Shown in pieces: positions 52,411 to 60,891 of a stretch of DNA of 64,000 nucleotides. The notes under the pieces were generated by a model, which searched no databases, was not told the DNA's origin, and was given only the letters and a program-made list of their open reading frames with translations. A program made the translations under genes and the position numbers. The DNA is from Nonomuraea jiangxiensis. GTDB lineage: Bacteria > Actinomycetota > Actinomycetes > Streptosporangiales > Streptosporangiaceae. Positions within the stretch are counted from its first letter, which is position 1, and each line of letters starts with the position of its first letter. The DNA lies in contig NZ_FNDJ01000036.1 in NCBI RefSeq assembly GCF_900099965.1, forward strand, positions 46,874 through 110,873, read 5' to 3'.

Positions 52411-52443
52411 CACAGTGCACTGTGATAGTCACAGTGCACTGTG
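52411..52443. promoter_or_regulatory. Twin perfect palindromes upstream of the phosphotransferase gene
   Basis: The perfect 14-base palindrome CACAGTGCACTGTG occurs at 52411-52424 and 52430-52443, separated by ATAGT and followed again by ATAGT, so the 19-base unit is a direct duplication. The second copy ends 49 bases before the TTG start at 52493. This is a strong candidate operator for a dimeric repressor of TetR or GntR type. No such regulator gene is adjacent. Confidence 0.75.
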
Positions 52444-52492
52444 ATAGTCCAGCCGCCCGCCACACGGCGCGGGCCGATCGCAGGAGTCGCTC

Positions 52493-53392
52493 TTGGCAAC
52501 CGTGAGAACCGCGGACACCCGCCCCACGATCAACGCCGCATTGGTTAGGAGGCTGGTCGATACGCAGTTCCCACAGTGGGCCGCGTTGCCTCTGGAGCTG
52601 CTCGATCCGGCCGGCTCGGACCATGTGATCTACCGGCTGGGTGAACAGCTGTCCGTCCGGCTGCCCCGCCACGCCGGTGCCATCGGACAGGCCGAGAAGG
52701 AACTTGAGTGGCTGCCCCGGCTCGCCCCGCGACTGCCCCTGGCCATCCCGGTACCGGTGGGAGTGGGTGAGCCCGACTTCGGCTATCCGTGGCGGTGGGC
52801 GGTGTCCCGCTGGCTGGACGGCGAAGTGGCGACCGTCGAGGCACTGGCCGACTCGTCCGCGGCCGCCGTCCAACTGGCGGAGTTCCTGGCCGCCCTACAG
52901 CAGTTCAGGTCCGAGGACGTTCAGGCCATGCAGGCCCGCGAGGACCTCGCCGACCAACCGTTGGCCGACCGGGATCGCGCGACGCTGGCCGCCATCGCAG
53001 AGGTCGGCGACGTATTCGACACCACTGCCATGACCGAACTGTGGAACGCGGCCCTGACCGCCCCCGGATGGGATCGCCCTCCGGTCTGGTTCCACGGCGA
53101 CTTCCACACCGGCAACCTGCTGACCGTCGACGGCCGTCTCAGCGCGGTCATCGACTTCGGCGGGCTCGGCATCGGCGATCCGGCCTGTGACCTGACCATC
53201 GCCTTCACCCTGATGTCGGCCGACAGCCGGGCCGCCTTCCGCGCCGCACTCGATGTAGACGACGCCACCTGGACCCGGGGTCGCGGCTGGGCCCTTGCCA
53301 CCGGTCTGAACGCCTACACCACCTATGCCGCCATCAACCCGAGGGTCGCCGCGCAGACCACCCGTCAGATCACCGAGGCCCTCATCGGCTAA
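52493..53392 (+). CDS. Aminoglycoside phosphotransferase (APH) family protein
   Basis: A 299-residue kinase-like phosphotransferase. VWFHGDFHTGNLLTVDG is the catalytic loop (H-G-D-x-x-x-x-N) and SAVIDFGGLGIGDPACDL the metal-binding segment of APH enzymes. The N-lobe has VIYRLGEQLSVRLPR. Members phosphorylate aminoglycosides, macrolides, hygromycin-like drugs or sugars, so the substrate is open. The TTG start has AGGAG seven bases upstream; GTG 52502 is an alternative. Twin palindromes upstream suggest tight induction. Confidence 0.88.
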   Translation: MATVRTADTRPTINAALVRRLVDTQFPQWAALPLELLDPAGSDHVIYRLGEQLSVRLPRHAGAIGQAEKELEWLPRLAPRLPLAIPVPVGVGEPDFGYPWRWAVSRWLDGEVATVEALADSSAAAVQLAEFLAALQQFRSEDVQAMQAREDLADQPLADRDRATLAAIAEVGDVFDTTAMTELWNAALTAPGWDRPPVWFHGDFHTGNLLTVDGRLSAVIDFGGLGIGDPACDLTIAFTLMSADSRAAFRAALDVDDATWTRGRGWALATGLNAYTTYAAINPRVAAQTTRQITEALIG

Positions 53393-53418
53393 ACCAGACT
53401 TCGGGGGAAGGCGGAGCC

Positions 53419-53534
53419 GTAGCTGTACTCTGCAGCTGCACAAGATCGAAAAGACCACTTCCCGATCACGGGGAGTGGCCTTAGACCTGCTGCGGAGCCT
53501 AGGAGATTCGAACTCCTGGCTTCCTGCCTGCAAA
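53419..53534 (-). repeat. tRNA-Ala(TGC) 3' half plus terminator, copy A
   Basis: Read on the - strand this is the anticodon loop to the 3' end of a tRNA: TTTGCAG loop, GCAGG stem, T-arm AGGAG-TTCGAAT-CTCCT, acceptor strand GGCTCC. A hairpin terminator of arms CCACT and AGTGG follows, then a GCAGCTGC segment. The 5' half of the tRNA is absent; at 53535 the sequence switches to a transposase fragment. This is the form left by integration at a tRNA gene (att-type sequence), not a working tRNA. Confidence 0.7.
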
Positions 53535-53535
53535 G

Positions 53536-53814
53536 CGGTTCGAGGCCGACCGGCCGAATGAGATCTGGACCGGCGACGAGCTGCACGGCCCCAAGATGGC
53601 CGGCCGCAAAGCGTACTTGTTCGCCTTCATCGGCGATCATAGCCCAGCCGTGGTCGGCCACCGGTGGGGCTACTTCGAAGACAGCGTCCGGCTGGCTGCG
53701 GCCCTGCGCCCGGCCCTGGCCGCCCGCGGCGTTCCCGAGTCGATCTATGTCGACAACGGCTCGGCCTTCGTCGACGTCGCCCTGAAGCGGGCCGCCGCCC
53801 GGCTCGGCGCCTTA
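53536..53814 (+). pseudogene. Fragment of a Mu-like DDE transposase (catalytic core)
   Basis: The frame reads RFEADRPNEIWTGDELHG, then DSVRLAAALRPALAARGVPE and IYVDNGSAFVD, the first two acidic motifs of an rve/DDE core. It begins directly at the edge of tRNA repeat copy A and loses homology near 53808, without start, N-terminal HTH or third motif. It belongs to the same transposase family as the fragments at 55527 and 57895 on the other strand. The region 53815-54153 holds no gene I can support; an open stretch on the + strand (about 53895-54047) may be another relic. Confidence 0.75.
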
Positions 53815-54153
53815 GCTCCAATGCTGCGCTTTCTATCGTTCCAGATGGCCTCCCAGGCGCTTGGGTGCCTTACGCGTCTCCTCCGAGGACACTTCCTGTG
53901 GATGTTCATGGTCACCGCGATCTGCGAGTGGCGGTGGATCTGCATGGCGACGTGAGGGTGGACGTCGAGGGCGACGAGCAAGTGGTCCCGGACACTCCAG
54001 TTGAGGATGAATGTGCTGCTCTATACGGAGACATTCGGTCTGCGTAAGACGTCAGGGCCATGCTCCAAGAACAGCGCCAAGATCCTCGCGATCACGACAC
54101 CAGCAGTACATCCCACGTTGACATCGATGGCGTCGAGGTCCCAGGTTTAGTTC

Positions 54154-54792
54154 ATGGAAGAGTTTCGCATGGCACGCGCCTTTTCGGTCGCGACCGTTGT
54201 TCGGTTGTTTCTCCCTTCTGTGCTCCTAATCCCCATATGGCTGGTATTCATCGCCTTCATCCCTGATCGTCTTATCGAGCTGGTGTTCCTTGCAGCAGGG
54301 GCGACGGTGGTCTTCGCTGGAGTGCGATTGGTCAGGTGGCGGCAGGCAGCCGCTGCCACTGTTGCGCGCCTCTCTTCTGAGGACGTGGAGATGGAGGACT
54401 GGTACGGATCGCGGGTGCGCCTGGCATGGCGAAACGTTGAGCGCATCGATGTCGTGGAAAGCCGGATCCCCAGTCCACGAACCATTACCAGGGCCGGCAG
54501 GATAGATGTTCGAACCGGAGCCAGGCAATGCATCGGCTTGGTCGGCTGGGGCGAACACGAGATTCCCCACAACGCCCCCAACTGGTTGTTGGCCCATCGG
54601 GCCCGGCTGCCCATCGATCCGGCCACGGGACTACAGAGAATCAGCATCCCCCTCGGCGTCGTCGATCCCCTGTGGGAACACGGCCCGATGGGTGCCCAGG
54701 TCCGCCAGCACAGGCCTGATCTCTTCCAGTCGACCGTCGCTCCTGGCACGCATTCTGCCTCAAGGACAGGCGAGGAGCCGGTCTCACCGTAG
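54154..54792 (+). CDS. Membrane protein with PH-like C-terminal domain
   Basis: A 212-residue protein with two N-terminal membrane helices (FLPSVLLIPIWLVFIAFIP; IELVFLAAGATVVFAGVRLV) and a cytoplasmic part of strands (WYGSRVRLAWRNVERIDVV; RQCIGLVGWGEHEIP) that resembles the bacterial PH-like domains used in small membrane proteins. I recognise no specific family. Third-position GC is lower than in the left half of the window, in keeping with acquired DNA. It ends two bases before the convergent ATPase relic. Confidence 0.6.
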   Translation: MEEFRMARAFSVATVVRLFLPSVLLIPIWLVFIAFIPDRLIELVFLAAGATVVFAGVRLVRWRQAAAATVARLSSEDVEMEDWYGSRVRLAWRNVERIDVVESRIPSPRTITRAGRIDVRTGARQCIGLVGWGEHEIPHNAPNWLLAHRARLPIDPATGLQRISIPLGVVDPLWEHGPMGAQVRQHRPDLFQSTVAPGTHSASRTGEEPVSP

Positions 54793-54793
54793 A

Positions 54794-55530
54794 TCACTCG
54801 GCAGTGATGACTTCGTTGACCGCGGCGCGGGCGGCCGATTCGTCGACGATGGTCTTGTCGGCGATGAAGGTGGCCAGCAGGGCTTGGATGGTCAGATTGT
54901 TAATGGCGCGGGATAGCCGCGGCGGCGGTATGGATCAGCGCGGCGGCGTCCTCGGTGAACAGCGGGTCGGTCCGACCTGCCAGGGCGAGATGATGACGTA
55001 GGTAGTCGACGGTCTCCTGGCCCGTCATGCCGTTCATGTGGTAGCGGGCCGCGATGCGTTGATCCAGCGCCGCCAGGACACCGGGCTTGATCTTGCGGCG
55101 CAGGGTCGGCTGCCCGATGAGCAGGCAGGCGAACGGGCTGGAGGAGTCCATCTCATGGTTGGTCAGCATGTGGACCGACTCCAGCTGGTCGTGGCCCAGT
55201 AGGTGCGCCTCGTCCAGGATGAGCACCGGTGTGCGACCGCGTTCGGCCAGCTCGGTGGCCAGCGCGTCGTTGGCCTGCGGGATCAGGGTTGCCGATGTAG
55301 ATCGGGATGTGTCGTGCCGGGTCGAGCGAGGCGATTGCGGGCCGTGTGGCCACCGACTTGCCGACGCCGACCTCGCCGGTGACCACCCCCAGGGCGCGTT
55401 CGGCGACGCACCAGGTGATGCGGGCGGTGGCCTCGCCGTGAGCGGCATGCCGGTGCATCATGCCGGGTGCCAGGTCACGGCCGAACGGCATCTTGGTGAA
55501 GCCGAAGAAGCCTTGCGGGCGGTCGATCAC
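54794..55530 (-). pseudogene. TnsC/ExeA-like transposition ATPase, two frameshifts
   Basis: From GTG 55530 the frame reads GFFGFTKMPFGRDLAPG, GEVGVGKSVATR (Walker A) and HIPIYIGNP. It then shifts frame near 55280 to TPVLILDEAHLLGHDQLES (Walker B) and LIGQPTLRRKI. It shifts again near 54915 to NNLTIQALLATF and the stop at 54794. All three segments are collinear with the helper ATPase of Mu-like insertion elements. The start overlaps the stop of the transposase fragment upstream (GTGA). Inactive as it stands. Confidence 0.8.
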
Positions 55531-55955
55531 GACTGCTCCTCTCCGGCCAGAACTGCACCGTGCGTGGACGCGGGTTGTTCGTCTTCACCTTGCCGGTCGG
55601 TGTTCTTGCTGTTCAGTGCGGTGTAGTTGATCTGGGTAGCCAGAGTGGCGGTCTGCTGATCGTCGAGCAGGCGCAGGTAGTGGATCCCGGTGCCGGGCTC
55701 TGGTGCAGCGGTCGCGGGTTGTTCGGCCTTGGCTTTGGGATGGGCGTGCCGGCCGATGATCTGCGGGATGGCCATGCCCATCGGCTGGCCGCGGAAGCGC
55801 AACTCCAGCGTGGTCAGGTCGAAGGGGTCGAGGGCGAGTTCGACCTTTCGGCCCACCAAGCTTGGGTCGACGCAGTAGGAGTTGGCGAACAGCCGGACGA
55901 TGGCGATCTTGGTGACCTGCCGGACCTCGCTCCACTTGAACGCCTCACCCAGGTG
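55527..55955 (-). pseudogene. C-terminal fragment of a Mu-like transposase
   Basis: The frame reads HLGEAFKWSEVRQVTKIAIV, then VGRKVELALDPFDLTTLELR and RGQPMGMAIPQIIGRHAHPK. This is the Mu-transposase C-terminal beta-barrel and tail that follow the DDE core. The fragment breaks at about 55955, near the left end of the IS630 copy. It overlaps the helper ATPase start, so the original two-gene order is kept. Confidence 0.75.
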
Positions 55956-56029
55956 GGCCGGAGTCGGTGATGGGAATGGCGCTCCGTACCGGGGGTTGCC
56001 CGGTCTGTGAATGGACCCCGGCGGTGATA

Positions 56030-57218
56030 GTGGCCCGTCACCGATCGTTGGACGGGTAATTGATCTCGGGCGGTGAACCCGTCAGGCTGGCTGCTTTCAC
56101 AACATGGAGGTGGTCGTGGCTCGCCGACCGGAGGTCTTCGTCCGGCCGCTGACGATGGAGGAAGGCCGCAAGCTGCAGCGGATCACGCGTAATGCGAAGG
56201 ATCCGGTCAAGCTGCGGCGGGCGATCGTGGTGATGATGTCCGGCCAAGGCCAAAGCGTTCCGGACATCACCTCGTTGATGCAGGTCAGTGACGACTACGT
56301 GCGTGATGTCATCCACGCCTTCAACGAGCGGGGGTTCGACGTGCTGGACCCAAAATGGAGCGGGGGCCGTCCACCGGCGATCAGTGAGCGGGTGCGTGAG
56401 CACATCTGCCTGATCGCCGCGACGGCCCCCACCGAGTGGGGCATCGAAGGGATGTCGACCCGGAGCCTGCGCACCCTGGCCGAGCACCTCATCGCGCGGG
56501 GTGTCGTGGCGGCGATCAGCCGTGAGCATCTGCGGCGGATCCTGCGCAAGGGCGGGGTGAGCTGGCAGACCACCACGACGTGGAAGGCCTCCACCGACCC
56601 GCACTTCATCGCCAAGATGCAGCGCGTGCTGGAGTTATACGATCACCGGCCCGCCGACGGGCGGGTGATCTGCGTCGGTGAGTTCGGCCCGTTGAACCTG
56701 ATGCCACGCAAGGGCAAGCGCTGGCGGCCGGCCCGCTCGCCGGCGCGGTTGCGTGCCACCTACCACCGCTACCACGGCGTGATGCAGATGATCGCCGCAC
56801 TCGACCTGGCCACCGGCAAGCTCTACTACCGCATCCGCACCCGCAAGCGCTGGCGGGAGTACTTGTCCTTCCTCAAGACGCTTCGCGCCCGATGGCCCGG
56901 CGAGAAGCTGTATGTGATCGCCGACAACTACTCCCCGCACAAGCATCCTCAGGTCCGCTCCTGGGCCGCGGCCAACGACGTCGAGCTGGTGTTCCTGCCG
57001 ACCTATGGCTCGTGGCTGAACTGGATCGAGTCCGAGTTCGCCGCCTTGCGCTACTACGCCCTCAACGGCACCGATCACCGCAGCCACGACGAGCAGAACG
57101 CGGCGATCGGCGCGTACGTGCGCTGGCGCAACGCCCGAGCCCAGCCCAAGACGAACTTCGCCGCCAGCTCACCCATCAGAAGCTGGACCAGTCACCCGTC
57201 CAAGGTTGCGTGAGGGGC
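56030..57218 (+). mobile_element. IS630-family insertion sequence
   Basis: Imperfect terminal inverted repeats share GGCCC-x-TCAC and TTGGACGGGT. The left copy is at about 56032-56058 and the right copy at about 57192-57218. A TA, the usual IS630 target, is present at 56028-56029 next to the left end. I cannot fix the right boundary to the base or see a clean TA duplication. One transposase gene fills the element. The insertion lies between the Mu-like relic and a hypothetical gene whose last codons now come from the IS. Confidence 0.7.
56104..57213 (+). CDS. IS630 transposase with first catalytic Asp replaced by Gly
   Basis: A 369-residue DDE transposase. The N-terminal HTH (KLRRAIVVMMSGQGQSVPDI) and second HTH (ISREHLRRILRKGGVSW) are intact. 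The core has CVGEFGPLNLMP where the family has D-E-F-G-P, so residue 192 is Gly (GGT at 56677) in place of the first catalytic Asp; a single A-to-G change explains it. The second Asp (VIADNYSPHKH) and the Glu (NWIESEFAALR) are present. The reading frame is full length but the enzyme is probably dead. Confidence 0.85.
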   Translation: MEVVVARRPEVFVRPLTMEEGRKLQRITRNAKDPVKLRRAIVVMMSGQGQSVPDITSLMQVSDDYVRDVIHAFNERGFDVLDPKWSGGRPPAISERVREHICLIAATAPTEWGIEGMSTRSLRTLAEHLIARGVVAAISREHLRRILRKGGVSWQTTTTWKASTDPHFIAKMQRVLELYDHRPADGRVICVGEFGPLNLMPRKGKRWRPARSPARLRATYHRYHGVMQMIAALDLATGKLYYRIRTRKRWREYLSFLKTLRARWPGEKLYVIADNYSPHKHPQVRSWAAANDVELVFLPTYGSWLNWIESEFAALRYYALNGTDHRSHDEQNAAIGAYVRWRNARAQPKTNFAASSPIRSWTSHPSKVA

Positions 57219-57740
57219 CTGGAAATACTGAGTGCGCTGCTCCAGCAACCAACGCTCGACATCCTCATCCGTGGCATCGACATACGGCTCTTCGGCCAGA
57301 CGCTTTAGGAGTTCGTCGCGCTCCGGATGATCACTTGCCGCCACCATCGACCGCACCGCGACCACACCGCCAGCGAGAACAGCCCACAGATCCAGACCCA
57401 TCTCCGTGTCGAAGTTAGCGATCTTCGCGCTCCACTGCAGCCAGGCATCATCCACACAGCGATGCTCTGCCAGCAGTAACATGCCAAGTCTCAGCCCGTC
57501 GGACACACCCCAGAACTCTTCAGCTTCCAGAATATCCTGCTGCAGCAGGAACCTCAGCAAAGCCCGATCAGCGGCCCGCGGATCGAACAGAATCGCAGCC
57601 AACACCGCCGCACGACGTTCGGCATTGGCGTCCCAGGTGTCGTCATCCTCGGCGGGGGCGAAGCCCAGACCGGACCAAGACTCCGGGTCAGCCCGCAGGA
57701 CCTCCAGCAACTGCCGACTCTCCACATCAGGCTCATTCAT
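57192..57740 (-). CDS. Hypothetical immunity-like protein, C-terminus altered by IS630
   Basis: A 182-residue acidic, helix-rich cytoplasmic protein (LEVLRADPESWSGLGFAPAE; FWGVSDGLRLGMLLLAEHR; ERDELLKRLAEEPYVDATDE). I recognise no named family, but size, charge and its place among SMI1/KNR4 genes resemble toxin-immunity proteins. Its last residues (about HATLDG) and stop are encoded by the right end of the IS630 copy, so the original C-terminus has been cut or replaced. Confidence 0.55.
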   Translation of the reverse strand: MNEPDVESRQLLEVLRADPESWSGLGFAPAEDDDTWDANAERRAAVLAAILFDPRAADRALLRFLLQQDILEAEEFWGVSDGLRLGMLLLAEHRCVDDAWLQWSAKIANFDTEMGLDLWAVLAGGVVAVRSMVAASDHPERDELLKRLAEEPYVDATDEDVERWLLEQRTQYFQAPHATLDG

Positions 57741-57894
57741 CGCGCGTCATCCTAGGCCCCGGAAGCCAACTGGCAGGATGCCAGCCCACTCTGAGATCTA
57801 AGAGTCTGTCCAGCTTACGCTTATGGCTGCACCTCCCCAGGAGGGCTAAGCCCTGGGAGCCGACCGACGGGTCCACCACCCGAGATCGATTACC

Positions 57895-58095
57895 CGACCA
57901 ACGTTCGGTGACGAGCCAATAGACGGTCTCGACCCAGGCGGTGAACAGCCGGTTCAACTCGTTCAGATCGGACACCTTGGTGCCGCTGGTCTACCCGTCG
58001 GCGACGATCTCGACCAGGAACTGCTGACGGACCGGGCGGAAAAGCGTTCGATCTTTCCCCGGCCTTCGGTTGGCCCGGTCCCGAGTGGATGATCT
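57895..58095 (-). pseudogene. Middle fragment of a Mu-like transposase, frameshifted
   Basis: Frames on the - strand give HSGPGQPKAGE, then after a shift QQFLVEIVADG, an in-frame stop (TAG), and VSDLNELNRLFTAWVETVYW. In intact relatives these residues join as the post-core segment just before the C-terminal domain. It is collinear with the fragments at 55527-55955 and 54794-55530 on the same strand, but separated from them by the gene at 57192 and the IS630 copy. Confidence 0.7.
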
Positions 58096-58241
58096 TCACC
58101 ATCCCTTGGGGTGGCCTTCGTCAATTAAGCAGAGTGAACCGCCCCTGGCCTTCATGTACTCCGCATCAAGCATTGCCCAGCTGGTGCTGCGGTGCCCTAC
58201 GCCTGATGAAAAGTCAGTCGCGGCAGATAACGTCACCCACC

Positions 58242-58790
58242 ATGAGCGCCCCGTACGCATGGTCTGATCTCTTGCCGGAGGATGAGCCGCCGGCCGAAGG
58301 CCCCGACCATCCGCCGTTGCCGCCGGGCCACGGTCTCCACCCTCCGACGGGCGAATCAGAAGTCAGTCAGCTCGAAGAGCGGTTGGGTGTGAGCCTGCCG
58401 CCGAGCTACCGGCACTTCCTGCTGTTCTCCAACGGCTGGGGCGTCGAGGAGTACTCCCTGGCGCCGGTCGCGGAAGTCGGCTGGCTCCGTGACGTCTGGC
58501 CCGCAGCTGTCGAAGCCTGGACATCGCCCGCAGATGAAGAGCGCCCGAGCGTGCCCGATGACGTCTACTTCGTCTACGGAGAGGAGCAGAACCGGCACGC
58601 CATCAGAGTCGAATATCTGCCTGACACCCTGCTGGTCGGGCTGTGGGACGGACTCCTTCTTCTCAACCCCCACGTCATGACCTCTGATGGTGAGTGGGAG
58701 GCCTGGCTTCTCGCCGCCTGGAAGGCCGGCGCCGATCGCCACAGGTCCTTCTGGGACCTGATGAAGGACCTGTGTACCCCACGCAGATGA
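58242..58790 (+). CDS. SMI1/KNR4-family (immunity-type) protein
   Basis: A 182-residue protein. SQLEERLGVSLPPSYRHFLL followed by SNGWGVEEYSL is the core of the SMI1/KNR4 (SUKH) fold. In bacteria this superfamily mostly supplies immunity proteins against polymorphic nuclease and other toxins. An acidic, Pro-rich N-terminus precedes it. ATG 58242 is the first reasonable start. No toxin gene is adjacent. From its stop to the IS3 end (58791-59058) I see nothing coding. Confidence 0.82.
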   Translation: MSAPYAWSDLLPEDEPPAEGPDHPPLPPGHGLHPPTGESEVSQLEERLGVSLPPSYRHFLLFSNGWGVEEYSLAPVAEVGWLRDVWPAAVEAWTSPADEERPSVPDDVYFVYGEEQNRHAIRVEYLPDTLLVGLWDGLLLLNPHVMTSDGEWEAWLLAAWKAGADRHRSFWDLMKDLCTPRR

Positions 58791-59088
58791 CTTTGGGTCC
58801 GCCGGCGGCAGGGGACCGCGTCTATCCCCGCCCGGCTGCGCCTCTCCACACGGGCCAATATGAACCCGACGAATCTTCCGAGCACCGCGCCAGTGATCAT
58901 GGGACGACTTCGGGGCGTGGTCCGAGTCCGAACGAGCCGTACGCGAGCGTGAAGCTCATGTACGCGGATTACGAGCCGGTGCAGTCGGCATGCATCGCGG
59001 CCCTCAAGGAGCACAGCGCTACGGCTTCCCGATCCCACAGAAGCTGAGGTGCCGCGGTGATTCCGGACAGCCGTCTTATGGTCGCAGC

Positions 59089-59973
59089 CTATGCGGCTGA
59101 TGGGAATGAAAGGGACTCGTTCAGCACCTCAAGAGGCGGTCGGTAGCCGAGCGCCGAGTGCAGGCGGCGCCGGTTGTAGAACCCTTCGATGTAGCGGATG
59201 ACCTGCCGTTTCGCTTTGGCTCGGGTGGTGAAGACAAACCGGTGAAGCCATTCGTTCTTGATCGCGCTGAAGAACGATTCGGCCATCGCATTGTCGTAGC
59301 AGATTCCGGTGCGGCCGACCGAGCGGCGGATGCCCAGGCCGGTCAGGAAACGGCCGAACTCCTCTGAGGTGTAGTTCGAGCCGCGGTCGGAGTGGAACAC
59401 CGCGCCCGGCTGGAGCAGGCCGGTGCCGGCCGCCATCCGGACCGCGTCCTTGATGAGTTCGGTGCGGTAGTGGTCGGCCATCGCCCAGCCGAGCACGGCC
59501 TTGCTGTGGCAGTCGATGACGGTGGCCAAGTAGAGGAAGCCTTCCCAGGTGGGGATGTAGGTGATGTCGCCGACCAGCTTGGTGCCCGGTTGCTCGGCGG
59601 TGAAGTCGTGGCCGACCAGGTCGGGGATGCCACAGAAGTCGCCCTGCACGGTGGTGGTGGGGCGAAAGGCCCGCACCTGGGCCGGGATGAGGCCCTGCTC
59701 GCGCATTAACGCCCGGACCAGCTCGGCCGAGCAGTGCTCGCCCCGGCGCAGCAGGGCGGCGTGCACCCGCCGGTAGCCGTAGGTCTCGTGCGAGTCGGCG
59801 AACACCTCGGCCACCAGCCCGGCCAGCAGCGCGCGGCGTTGCGCGGTGGCCGAAGCCGGCCGCTCGGTCCACTCGTAGTAGCCCGAGCGGGACACGTTCA
59901 GCCATCTGCACATCTTGGCGATCGCGTGGTGGGCCTTCTCCGCATCGATCAGCTCGTACTTGGCGAGCGTCAT
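59089..59973 (-). CDS. IS3-family transposase orfB (integrase core)
   Basis: A 294-residue DDE transposase. The N-terminal HTH-like part (CRWLNVSRSGYYEW; ETYGYRRVHAALLRRGEHCS) precedes the rve core: first Asp in LVGDITYIPT, second in VFHSDRGSNYTS, Glu in NAMAESFFSAIKNEWLH. It ends with FYNRRRLHSALGYRPP, a family signature. The ATG overlaps the natural orfA stop (ATGA). It appears complete. Confidence 0.92.
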   Translation of the reverse strand: MTLAKYELIDAEKAHHAIAKMCRWLNVSRSGYYEWTERPASATAQRRALLAGLVAEVFADSHETYGYRRVHAALLRRGEHCSAELVRALMREQGLIPAQVRAFRPTTTVQGDFCGIPDLVGHDFTAEQPGTKLVGDITYIPTWEGFLYLATVIDCHSKAVLGWAMADHYRTELIKDAVRMAAGTGLLQPGAVFHSDRGSNYTSEEFGRFLTGLGIRRSVGRTGICYDNAMAESFFSAIKNEWLHRFVFTTRAKAKRQVIRYIEGFYNRRRLHSALGYRPPLEVLNESLSFPSAA

Positions 59974-60256
59974 CGACCTTCGGCCGCGAAGAAGGCGGCC
60001 GCTTTTTCAGGAAGATCAACTTCTCGCGCAACTCGGCGTTCTCCCGCTCCAGCTCCCGGATCCGGGCCCGCTCCGGCCCGGAGACCGGCTGTTCATCTGG
60101 GTGCACGACCCGATGCCGAGTCACCCAGCTGCCCAAGGTGCTGGCGTTGATGCCGAACTCCCGGGCCACCGCCGCCACCGTGCGATCGCCCTCCAGCACC
60201 ATCCGGACGGCTTCTTCCTTGAACTCGGGAGAGAACTGCCTACGACGCCTCGTCAC
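59970..60256 (-). pseudogene. IS3-family orfA, frameshifted at a run of five A
   Basis: The frame from ATG 60256 encodes the usual HTH_Tnp_1 and leucine zipper: RRQFSPEFKEEAVRMVLEGD and ELERENAELREKLIFLKK. At the A-run complementary to 60003-60007 the frame goes wrong. With six A in place of five it would continue AAAFFAAEGR to a stop that overlaps orfB. In the present frame it runs on antisense-like through orfB. Either one A is lost or ribosomes slip here. Confidence 0.7.
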
Positions 60257-60359
60257 GTACCTACCTCTTCCAGACTTCTGTCAGCTTATGTAGCCGACTG
60301 TCCGGAATCTGCTAGGCGCCTCAAGCACAGCGAGCGCGTGGTGGAGAACAGTTGATGTC

Positions 60360-60475
60360 GTAGCTGTACTTCTCAGCTGCACAAGATCGGAAAGGCCACT
60401 TCCCGATCATGGGGAGTGGCCCTTGACCTGCTGTGGAGTCTAGGAGATTCGAACTTCTGACTTCCTGCTTGCAAA
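60360..60475 (-). repeat. tRNA-Ala(TGC) 3' half plus terminator, copy B
   Basis: About 90 percent identical to copy A. On the - strand: anticodon loop TTTGCAA, stem GCAGG, then a T-arm with one broken pair (AGAAG/CTCCT) and acceptor-like GACTCC. A strong hairpin follows (GGCCACT and AGTGGCC arms, 60394-60421). The 5' half of the tRNA is missing. It starts 50 bases beyond the IS3 end. From here to 60891 I see no gene. Confidence 0.7.
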
Positions 60476-60891
60476 GACGCATGTCGATCTTGCTCGATCT
60501 GCGAAGATGCAGCTCAGCCTGCGGGTCGCATCCTCCCTGATTCCCCGCTGGTCCCCTTGGCTTCCCGCCCCATCGGGCACACAACGGGGCACGCCAGCCA
60601 CACCGCCCGGTGGGCCGGGGCTTAGGAACAAAACCCTGGACCATCGATCGCCCTCAGCCCGCTACGGCGGCCAGCCATCGGCAGGCGGTCGTAGATGTTG
60701 TACCAACTGCGACGGTTTTACAGCGCGTGACCGTTCTTGCTGCCTCAATGCTTCCGACCCGCGGCGCCATCTTGTCCAGCAGTCTCCAACAGCAAGATCT
60801 TGCACATATATTGCACGGTTCCCCCGACGTCACCGTGAGACGCTGAACCCTGTAGATCAACCAGCTGAGGCAATGCCGCAAGGAGTGCCGC

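Larger units (their letters stand above)
59059..60309 (-). mobile_element. IS3-family insertion sequence
   Basis: The 12-base termini GATTCCGGACAG (59059-59070) and its complement CTGTCCGGAATC (60298-60309) mark the ends of a 1251-bp element with orfA and orfB on the - strand. No target duplication is visible in the flanks (GCGGT versus TGCTA), so one flank may have been rearranged since insertion. Confidence 0.85.

Noticed and set aside
53419..53534. A functional tRNA-Ala gene
   Set aside because: Only the 3' half is present in all three copies; the D-arm and 5' acceptor strand are missing.
60507..60846. Small open frames between the tRNA repeat B and the SMI1 gene
   Set aside because: They overlap each other on both strands, lack RBS and show no motifs.
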